This document shows, in pieces, positions 34,201 through 46,200 of a stretch of 64,000 nt of DNA; the stretch's first letter is position 1, and the number at the start of each line of letters is the position of its first letter. Under the pieces are notes generated by a model that had not been told where the DNA came from, did not search any database, and saw only the letters and a list, made by a program, of their open reading frames with translations. Made by a program: the position numbers and the translations under genes. Origin of the DNA: Macrostomum hystrix (lineage: Eukaryota > Platyhelminthes > Macrostomidae); NCBI GenBank assembly GCA_950097015.1, contig CATNEN010000005.1, positions 2,595,501 to 2,659,500 of the forward strand, read 5' to 3'.

Positions 34201-37200
34201 CAAGTATAGTTTCAATTTACGAGTAGGTATATTTTTTAAGATAAATATTTCCACCTATTTCGTCCTATGTTGCAGATCAGCAATGTTACAATGTTCCAAG
34301 ACCTTGGAACGATCACGTTTGCAGTCCAATTTTTGTTGGCTAAAATCTATTTAGTTTGTCGTCAAACATAATCTAAACATTGCCAGTCTGCATGCGAAAG
34401 CTTTATCAATCTTATGGATTGAGGCTAAACTAGCACACCACAGTGGCTGACGGAAGCCTTATCTTTGACCAACTAAATCGCTGCATATGTAATGCACCCC
34501 ACAACCCTAAGCACCAACCTTTGGATCTTTGTACATTGCTTTTAAAGTCCCGCAAAACTTGACAGGAAAATGGCCACCCTGCTTTTTTCTAGCGACTGTT
34601 TTAACCAGTAACCAGTTACCCCCCACTCATCTTTCGCGGTTTGTCGTCACAGGCTATTGCAGCACCCACAGCCAACAGCAGTACTTCCGCTGCAGCAATA
34701 TGACAGCTAACGGTGCTCCAGCATCTTCAACAGTACCCGCTGCCACAGAATCATCAGCCTCAATGACTGCGCTAGTCAGCACTGAGCAGCATCAGAACGG
34801 CTGCTATAAGCACAATCCTGACACTGTAATCAATTTTGCCAATGGAAACTGTATGTCAGGTAAGCGAGCTTGCTGTCAGAACGGCGATGACAACAGGTCA
34901 ACAGTGATTTCTATGCCATCGGCTTGTCTGCACAGTTTCGACGCATCCGCGGACGAATCTGACGATAGTTTGTCATCGTCCCAGCCGGTGCTGTCAGACT
35001 TCTGCCGAGCCTTCTTATCCCTGCTGTTCATGCTTGGCGGCATGGGACTCACAGCTGTCAGCCTCATCTTCGTCCACGAACGCGTGCCATCCTCGCCGCC
35101 GCTGCCAGACGTCCTGCTGACTCGCGTCACTCATGTGCCTTGGGCTCTGGATGTGTGCGAGTACCTGCTGATAGTGACCATTGCCGCAACCTACAGCACG
35201 GCATTCTTGCACCGCTACCGTTGGATTGTACTGCGCAGAATCTTCTTCATGATTGGCGTCTTGTTCGCCTACCGCTCCGTGACCATCTTCGTCACAGCGC
35301 TGCCCAGCCCCAGTCCCACGTATTACTGCGAGCCCAAGCACAACGGAGGTCTCGGCTTCGACGACATTATCAGCAGGCTGCTGCGTCTAGCCCGCGGTGG
35401 CGGATTCAGCATCAATGGCAACCACGTCTACTGCGGTGACTACATATTCTCAGGCCACACGACCATCCTCACACTCGGCTATTTGGTCATCCAAGAGTAC
35501 ACCTCACCCAGGCTGACTGTGCTACACTGGACTAGCTGGGTGGTGTCAGTGACTGGCGTGGCGTTTCTAGTGTTATCCCACGGCCACTACACCATAGACA
35601 TACTGCTTGGCTACTGGGTGACAACCAGGCTCTGGTGGATGTACCACACGGCAGCGAATTTCTCTGGCCAGAGAAAGCACGGATATTTCCGCAGGGCCTG
35701 CTGGTGGCGGGCCTTTCTGTTCTTCGAGTCTGGCCGGCGCTGTCAAGGCCCGCTGCCGTACGAGTTCGACCTGCCCTGGCCCCGGATCGGTGCCTCAGTG
35801 GCGGCTTCCGTCCTATACCTGGCGCGTTGCTGGCACTCAGCAACGGAGCTGGCTGTGCAGGTGTGTCGCCGAATTAGACAGATATAGTTTTGTTATTCTT
35901 TTTGCCAGCTTTTTTAAGCATTGGCGGCAGATATTCTGTATTTGGTGTCCTTCATTCAAGCAGCAGCAGTAGAGCTGAATCAAGAAGTGCGTTCTTTTCT
36001 AGACAATGATCTAATATATAATTCAGGCCCGTTTTCACTGTTGCACTCTTATTATTCGGATATGTCCCAAAGAGAGATGGAACTCAGTAGTTATGACCGT
36101 ACTAAAATTACTTTTTTGTTGCCTTTTACGCTTTAACTCTAATTTACTTTTATTGGCTGGTGCTAGTATTGTGTATATGTACTTTAACTATATAAAAATG
36201 ATTCACCTTAATTAATTGATAACCAATCGCTTAAACAAGCTATCGACTCATATCACAATCTGATCTCAAAACCCCTAATATCTACAAGCCCCTTGCACTT
36301 GCCAAACTCCTCTCCCTTCAGACCCCTAACTTGCAAAACGCTCAGCATATAAAAAACCCCTAATTCCCTCACCCACGCCCTTAACCCCTTAACCCGCCAA
36401 ACCCCTCACCCCGCCAAACCCCTCACCCTGCTAAACCTCTCACCCCGACAAACCCCTCACCCCGCCAAACCCCTCACCCCGCCAAACCTCTCACCCTGCC
36501 AAACCTCTCACCCCGACAAATCCCTCACCCCGCCAAACCCTTCACCCCGCCAAACCCCTCACCCCGTCAAACCCCTCACCCCGCCAAACCCCTCACCCTG
36601 CTAAACCTCTCACCCCGACAAACCCCTCACCCCGCCAAACCTCTCACCCTGCCAAATCCCTCACCCCGCCAAACCCCTCACCCCGCCAAACCTCTCACCC
36701 TGCCAAACATCTCAACCCGACAAATCCCTCACCCCGCCAAACCCTTCACCCCGCCAAACCCCTCACCCCGTCAAACCCCTCACCCCGCCAAACCCCTCAC
36801 CCTGCTAAACCTCTCACCCCGACAAACCCCTCACCCCGCCAAACCTCTCACCCTGCCAAACCTCTCACCCCGACAAACCCCTCACCCTGCTAAACCTCTC
36901 ACCCCGACAAATCCGTCACCCCGCCAAACCCCTCACCCCGCCAAACCTCTCACCCTGCCAAACCTCTCACCCCGACAAATCCCTCACCCCGCCAAACCCT
37001 TCACCCCGCCAAACCCCTCACCCCGTCAAACCCCTCACCCCGCCAAACCCCTCACCCTGCTAAACCTCTCACCCCGACAAACCCCTCACCCCGCCAAACC
37101 TCTCACCCTGCCAAATCCCTCACCCCGCCAAACCCCTCACCCCGCCAAACCTCTCACCCTGCCAAACATCTCAACCCGACAAATCCCTCACCCCGCCAAA

Positions 37201-40200
37201 CCCTTCACCCCGCCAAACCCCTCACCCCGTCAAACCCCTCACCCCGCCAAACCCCTCACCCCGCCAAACCCCTCACCCTGCTAAACCTCTCACCCCGACA
37301 AACCCCTCACCCCGCCAAACCTCTCACCCTGCCAAACCTCTCACCCCGACAAACCCCTCACCCTGCTAAACCTCTCACCCCGACAAATCCCTCACCCCGC
37401 CAAACCCCTCACCCCGCCAAACCTCTCACCCTGCCAAACCTCTCACCCCGACAAATCCCTCACCCAGCCAAACCCCTTAACTAGCCAAGGTCCTCGCACC
37501 TCCAAAAACCTCCATTAAGTCTGGCCACTCACTCCTCTAAAACAATAGAGTCTATAATATATTTTTAAATCTACTAAAAACGCCCTTAAAATCATACAAA
37601 TCTCGATAGAGGTTTTACAAGGCGGTCGATTTACTCAACTAACCCGCTGAGAAGTGAATTTCCTTAGTTTTTCTATTTCAAAGCCTAATTAAAACTAAGT
37701 CTTTCATTAAATGAGAACTCGTTTAGAGCTACCATGCCCATGTGTTACAATCGGTAAAAAAATTCACACATCCACTGCGTTACCTGCCTCTTGCGTTGAA
37801 AGATGCCTTCGTTGCCTATAATAGCTTTTACCGCCTTGTGAGCCTAAAAACGCTAGTGGTTAGTAAATTCGATATAATTCCAATGTGAACCAAAGTTAAC
37901 TCGCATAAAAAGGGCCACAGCTGAAAATGTCACTTCTTTTGTTGTGTCTCTATTATTACTACTTATTGTTTTAAGCGTGTTTTCCATTTCGTGCTAAAGT
38001 ACTTGTTAGTAACAAGCCCACACAAGCTCATTGCTCATTTGCTTCTCCACTTTGTCAGTCACTCTACCCAATAACTAAAGCAGAACTATTTGTACTTGCT
38101 AATTTTTCATTTTTAATACACAGCACACTTGTTAAGACTGATCGTTGCTTCTATATAAATATTTAACAGTTGATTTCGTTGATTTAATCTACCTACTGAG
38201 CAAAGTTAATCAGTAGGCTGATAAGCATTTTGCTATTGAGATAAAAACCAGTAGAAAAGTGAAAAAATAAGCACTACTTCACCAAGATACTGGTGGGTCG
38301 AAATTTTCAAGGTTTGCCTAGTTTAATAGTGTTGGCTTGAACTTATTTTCAACTCTGCCTCGAAAAAAAGCAAAAAAAAATACGAAATTATCAGGGGCTT
38401 AGCGTGCCTCGATAATAAATACTTCACTTCGAATCATGATCGAGCTACCTATAAATAGCTATTTGAGAACGCCGCTGTATGGTCTTGTTTAATATCTATC
38501 CTATTATTTAGAAATTCGTTGGTGTCCTTAGGGTGTCTGAATAGGAGAGATGTGGCCTTTATTTCCACGGTTTTTCCATGGCAGTCTTTGTATGCCCATA
38601 GAATTTCCACCTGCATGATATTTCCAGCCAATGAGATCCCGTGAAAGTCTCCAGCCAATGGTAGTGCAGGATGGGGTCCAAACTGTCTATAAATACGAGA
38701 AACCCGAGAGCGAAGACCGTCTGCGTCTCCGCCACCGCGCGTCGGACAAGGCTCGGCGCACAGTACACGAGTTTGAGCTTGGAGGAACGAGGACGAGATC
38801 GACAAGTTACTCCTGAAGAAGAGTTTCTTATGAGACATCGAGAACACCTGGTTACGCTTGGATCAGCGTTTCCTTTGGCAGCCAGATCGACCAGGTTATG
38901 TTTCGATAAACGTTTCCTGCATCTAGGGACTTAAAGGACCGATCTTGGATAAGAGCATCCTTAAAAGTTAGGCTGCGAGAACTCTCTTGGATAAGAGCAA
39001 CCCTACCGTTTATTTAAGGAAGCTTATTTCAGGTGTTTTTTTCAGGAGCTTGTGTTCAGATTGGAGACGTCAACTGGAGACACAACTTAATTTTTAGCCA
39101 TCATTTAGGCCATTTTTTGGGATTCCCTATTAGTGAGATTTCTTCGGGATCTCCATTAATGTGTTTTTGGGATTCCTGATTTAAGAGATTTTTGGTATTT
39201 CCCTTTCATGGGATTTCCTAAGGATTCCCCTTTGATGGGATTTCCTAAGGATTCCCCTTTCATTTGATTTTCGAAGGACTCCCCTTTCATGGGATTTCCT
39301 TAGGACTCCCCTTACATGGGATTTCCTAAGGATTCCCCTTTCATTTGATTTTCGAAGGACTCCCCTTTCATGGGATTTCCTAAGAAGTCCACTTTGCATA
39401 ATTTCCATGATACTAATTTTTGGAATCTCGTCAGAATTCTCCTGTCGTGTTTAGTTGAGATTAAAAAATCTTGGTAGGATTTTTCCCGTAGAATTTCTGA
39501 GGAGTCATACTTGAAATTAGTATTGACCTTAACTGACTGACCTTAACTTTGAAAGTAGTATTTATTGATCAGCTAAGAAAGCTAGGCATAAATTTTCACA
39601 CCCAAAAAGTTGATAAACCGTTCTCTAGGCATGGTCAAATCAGGATTTTATAGCACCCTAACTACCACAGTGTTGAAAAAATCGAATCCACTTTTTCATT
39701 CTCTTAAAAAACTCTTCAGGATTTGTTAAGCCGCTTAAAATCGATTTTTATTTAGACAGTCATATATTATTGGATAGAGAATTTTTAAGCACCAAAGGTC
39801 ACAGGCAACTACCTAACGGTGCAAAGCCAACCCACGATAGTTGACTTGCCTGTCAAAAAAAACAAATTCTATTATTTTTTTAGTCCCTGCTTGGATACTA
39901 TTCTTCTGTACTATTACTGCACTGAACAAATCCCGCACTCCATATTTAGTGAAGAGTTGAAGAGTGAAGACAATGAATTTGTTTGCTTTTAACTTCTATT
40001 GAACTTCTTGGTTGGCTGTGGAACAATGGACGATCTTCATTGTACTGGTGATTGAGAAAGCAGGGATTGCATAATCTATTCTCATTGATTGAGAGAGCAT
40101 GGATTGCTAATCTATTCTCATTAATTGAGTGAGCATGGATTGCTAATCTATTCTCATTGATTGAGAGAGCATGGATTGCTAATCTATTCTCATTGATTGA

Positions 40201-43200
40201 GAGAGCATGGATTGCTAATCTATTCTCATTGATTGAGAGAGCATGGATTGCTAATATATTCTCATTGATTGAGAAAGCATGGATTGCTAATCTATTCTCA
40301 TTGATTGAGTGAGCATGGATTGCTAATCTATTCTCATTGATTGAGAGAGCATGGATTGCTAATCTATTCTCATTGATTGAGAGAGCATGGATTGCTAATC
40401 TATTCTCATTAATTGAGTGAGCATGGATTGCTAATCTATTCTCATTGATTGAGAAAGCATGGATTGCTAATCTATTCTCATTGATTGAGAGAGCATGGAT
40501 TGCTAATCTATTCTCATTGATTGAGAAAGCATGGATTGCTAATCTATTCTCATTGATTGAGAGAGCATGGATTGTTAATCTATTCTCATTGATTGAGAAA
40601 GCATGGATTGCTAATCTATTCTCATTGATTGAGAAAGCATGGATTGCTAATCTATTCTCATTGATTGAGAGAGCATGGATTGCTAATCTATTCTCATTAA
40701 TTGAGTGAGCATGGATTGCTAATCTATTATCATTGATTGAGAGAGCATGGATTGCTAATCTATTCTCATTAATTGAGTGAGCATGGATTGCTAATCTATT
40801 CTCATTGATTGAGAGAGCATGGATTGCTAATCTATTCTCATTAATTGAGTGAGCATGGATTGCTAATCTATTCTCATTAATTGAGTGAGCATGGATTGCT
40901 AATCTATTCTCATTGATTGAGAAAGCATGGATTGCTAATCTATTCTCATTGATTGAGAAAGCATGGATTGCTAATCTATTCTCATTGATTGAGTGAGCAT
41001 GGATTGCTAATCTATTCTCATTAATTGAGTGAGCATGGATTGCTAATCTATTCTCATTGATTGAGAAAGCATGGATTGCTAATCTATTCTCATTGATTGA
41101 GAGAGCATGGATTGCTAATCTATTCTCATTGATTGAGAAAGCATGGATTGCTAATCTATTCTCATTGATTGAGAGAGCATGGATTGTTAATCTATTCTCA
41201 TTGATTGAGAAAGCATGGATTGCTAATCTATTCTCATTGATTGAGAAAGCATGGATTGCTAATCTATTCTCATTGATTGAGAGAGCATGGATTGTTAATC
41301 TATTCTCATTGATTGAGAGAGCATGGATTGCTAATATATTCTCATTGATTGAGAAAGCATGGATTGCTAATCTATTCTCATTGATTGAGTGAGCATGGAT
41401 TGCTAATCTATTCTCATTGATTGAGAGAGCATGGATTGCTAATCTATTCTCATTGATTGAGAGAGCATGGATTGCTAATCTATTCTCATTAATTGAGTGA
41501 GCATGGATTGCTAATCTATTCTCATTGATTGAGAAAGCATTGATTGCTAATCTATTCTCATTGATTGAGAGAGCATGGATTGCTAATCTATTCTCATTGA
41601 TTGAGAGAGCATGGATTGTTAATCTATTCTCATTGATTGAGAGAGCATGGATTGCTAATATATTCTCATTGATTGAGAAAGCATGGATTGCTAATCTATT
41701 CTCATTGATTGAGTGAGCATGGATTGCTAATCTATTCTCATTGATTGAGAGAGCATGGATTGCTAATCTATTCTCATTGATTGAGAGAGCATGGATTGCT
41801 AATCTATTCTCATTAATTGAGTGAGCATGGATTGCTAATCTATTCTCATTGATTGAGAAAGCATGGATTGCTAATCTATTCTCATTGATTGAGAGAGCAT
41901 GGATTGCTAATCTATTCTCATTGATTGAGAAAGCATGGATTGCTAATCTATTCTCATTGATTGAGAGAGCATGGATTGTTAATCTATTCTCATTGATTGA
42001 GAAAGCATGGATTGCTAATCTATTCTCATTGATTGAGAAAGCATGGATTGCTAATCTATTCTCATTGATTGAGAGAGCATGGATTGCTAATCTATTCTCA
42101 TTAATTGAGTGAGCATGGATTGCTAATCTATTATCATTGATTGAGAGAGCATGGATTGCTAATCTATTCTCATTAATTGAGTGAGCATGGATTGCTAATC
42201 TATTCTCATTGATTGAGAGAGCATGGATTGTTAATCTATTCTCATTGATTGAGAAAGCATGGATTGCTAATCTATTCTCATTGATTGAGTGAGCATGGAT
42301 TGCTAATCTATTCTCTTTAATTGAGTGAGCATGGATTGCCAATCTATTCTCATTGATTGAGAAAGCATGGATTGCTAATCTATTCTCATTGATTGAGAGA
42401 GCATGGATTGCTAATCTATTCTCATTGATTGAGAAAGCATGGATTGCTAATCTATTCTCATTGATTGAGTGAGCATGGATTGCTAATCTATTCTCATTGA
42501 TTGAGAGAGCATGGATTGCTAATCTATTCTCATTGATTGAGAGAGCATGGATTGCTAATCTATTCTCATTGATTGAGAAAGCATGGATTGCTAATCTATT
42601 CTCATTGATTGAGAAAGCATGGATTGCTAATCTATTCTCATTGATTGAGAAAGCATGGATTGCTAATCTATTCTCATTGATTGAGAGAGCATGGATTGCT
42701 AATCTATTCTCATTGATTGAGAAAGCATGGATTGCTAATCTATTCTCATTGATTGAGAGAGCATGGATTGCTAATCTATTCTCATTAATTGAGTGAGCAT
42801 GGATTGCTAATCTATTCTCATTAATTGAGTGAGCATGGATTGCTAATCTATTCTCATTGATTGAGAGAGCATGGATTGCTAATCTATTCTCATTGATTGA
42901 GAAAGCATGGATTGCTAATCTATTCTCATTGATTGAGTGAGCATGGATTGCTAATCTATTCTCATTGATTGAGTGAGCATGGATTGCTAATCTATTCTCA
43001 TTGATTGAGAGAGCATGGATTGCTAATCTATTCTCATTGATTGAGAGAGCATGGATTGCTAATCTATTCTCATTGATTGAGAAAGCATGGATTGCTAATC
43101 TATTCTCATTAATTGAGTGAGCATGGATTGCTAATCTATTCTCATTAATTGAGTGAGCATGGATTGCTAATCTATTCTCATTAATTGAGTGAGCATGGAT

Positions 43201-46200
43201 TGCTAATCTATTCTCATTGATTGAGTGAGCATGGATTGCTAATCTATTCTCATTGATTGAGAAAGCATGGATTGCTAATCTATTCTCATTAATTGAGAAA
43301 GCATGGATTGCTAATCTATTCTCATTGATTGAGAAAGCATGGATTGCTAATCTATTCTCATTGATTGAGAAAGCATGGATTGCTAATCTATTCTCATTGA
43401 TTGAGAAAGCATGGATTGCTAATCTATTCTCATTGATTGAGAAAGCATGGATTGCTAATCTATTCTCATTGATTGAGAGAGCATGGATTGCTAATCTATT
43501 CTCATTAATTGAGTGAGCATGGATTGCTAATCTATTCTCATTGATTGAGAGAGCATGGATTGCTAATCTATTCTCATTAATTGAGTGAGCATGGATTGCT
43601 AATCTATTCTCATTGATTGAGAGAGCATGGATTGCTAATCTATTCTCATTAATTGAGTGAGCATGGATTGCTAATCTATTCTCATTAATTGAGTGAGCAT
43701 GGATTGCTAATCTATTCTCATTGATTGAGAAAGCATGGATTGCTAATCTATTCTCATTGATTGAGAGAGCATGGATTGCTAATCTATTCTCATTAATTGA
43801 GTGAGCATGGATTGCTAATCTATTCTCATTGATTGAGAAAGCATGGATTGCTAATCTATTCTCATTGATTGAGAAAGCATGGATTGCTAATCTATTCTCA
43901 TTGATTGAGAGAGCATGGATTGCTAATCTATTCTCATTGATTGAGAAAGCATGGATTGCTAATCTATTCTCATTGATTGAGAAAGCATGGATTGCTAATC
44001 TATTCTCATTGATTGAGAGAGCATGGATTGCTAATCTATTCTCATTAATTGAGTGAGCATGGATTGCTAATCTATTATCATTGATTGAGAGAGCATGGAT
44101 TGCTAATCTATTCTCATTAATTGAGTGAGCATGGATTGCTAATCTATTCTCATTGATTGAGAGAGCATGGATTGCTAATCTATTCTCATTAATTGAGTGA
44201 GCATGGATTGCTAATCTATTCTCATTAATTGAGTGAGCATGGATTGCTAATCTATTCTCATTGATTGAGAAAGCATGGATTGCTAATCTATTCTCATTGA
44301 TTGAGAGAGCATGGATTGCTAATCTATTCTCATTGATTGAGAAAGCATGGATTGCTAATCTATTCTCATTGATTGAGAGAGCATGGATTGTTAATCTATT
44401 CTCATTGATTGAGAAAGCATGGATTGCTAATCTATTCTCATTGATTGAGAAAGCATGGATTGCTAATCTATTCTCATTGATTGAGAGAGCATGGATTGCT
44501 AATCTATTCTCATTAATTGAGTGAGCATGGATTGCTAATCTATTATCATTGATTGAGAGAGCATGGATTGCTAATCTATTCTCATTAATTGAGAAAGCAT
44601 GGATTGCTAATCTATTCTCATTGATTGAGAAAGCATGGATTGCTAATCTATTCTCATTGATTGAGTGAGCATGGATTGCTAATCTATTCTCATTGATTGA
44701 GAGAGCATGGATTGCTAATCTATTCTCATTGATTGAGAGAGCATGGATTGCTAATCTATTCTCATTAATTGAGTGAGCATGGATTGCTAATCTATTCTCA
44801 TTAATTGAGTGAGCATGGATTGCTAATCTATTCTCATTAATTGAGTGAGCATGGATTGCTAATCTATTCTCATTGATTGAGTGAGCATGGATTGCTAATC
44901 TATTCTCATTGATTGAGAAAGCATGGATTGCTAATCTATTCTCATTAATTGAGAAAGCATGGATTGCTAATCTATTCTCATTGATTGAGAAAGCATGGAT
45001 TGCTAATCTATTCTCATTGATTGAGAAAGCATGGATTGCTAATCTATTCTCATTGATTGAGAAAGCATGGATTGCTAATCTATTCTCATTGATTGAGAAA
45101 GCATGGATTGCTAATCTATTCTCATTGATTGAGAGAGCATGGATTGCTAATCTATTCTCATTAATTGAGTGAGCATGGATTGCTAATCTATTATCATTGA
45201 TTGAGAGAGCATGGATTGCTAATCTATTCTCATTAATTGAGTGAGCATGGATTGCTAATCTATTCTCATTGATTGAGAGAGCATGGATTGCTAATCTATT
45301 CTCATTAATTGAGTGAGCATGGATTGCTAATCTATTCTCATTAATTGAGTGAGCATGGATTGCTAATCTATTCTCATTGATTGAGAAAGCATGGATTGCT
45401 AATCTATTCTCATTGATTGAGAAAGCATGGATTGCTAATCTATTCTCATTGATTGAGAGAGCATGGATTGCTAATCTATTCTCATTGATTGAGAAAGCAT
45501 GGATTGCTAATCTATTCTCATTGATTGAGTGAGCATGGATTGCTAATCTATTCTCATTAATTGAGTGAGCATGGATTGCTAATCTATTCTCATTGATTGA
45601 GAAAGCATGGATTGCTAATCTATTCTCATTGATTGAGTGAGCATGGATTGCTAATCTATTCTCATTGATTGAGAGAGCATGGATTGCTAATCTATTCTCA
45701 TTGATTGAGAGAGCATGGATTGCTAATCTATTCTCATTGATTGAGAAAGCATGGATTGCTAATCTATTCTCATTGATTGAGTGAGCATGGATTGCTAATC
45801 TATTCTCATTGATTGAGAGAGCATGGATTGCTAATCTATTCTCATTGATTGAGTGAGCATGGATTGCTAATCTATTCTCATTGATTGAGAGAGCATGGAT
45901 TGCTAATCTATTCTCATTGATTGAGAAAGCATGGATTGCTAATCTATTCTCATTGATTGAGAAAGCAGGGATTGCATAATCTATTCTCATTGATTGAGAG
46001 AGCATGGATTGCTAATCTATTCTCATTGATTGAGAGAGCATGGATTGCTAATCTATTCTCATTGATTGAGAAAGCATGGATTGCTAATCTATTCTCATTA
46101 ATTGAGTGAGCATGGATTGCTAATCTATTCTCATTGATTGAGTGAGCATGGATTGCTAATCTATTCTCATTAATTGAGAAAGCATGGATTGCTAATCTAT

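Noticed and set aside
39946-46005. 2019-codon minus-strand open reading frame
   Set aside because: It is the translation of a 36-bp tandem repeat inside a KSR intron, with no start context and no non-repeat domain; openness follows from the period being divisible by three.
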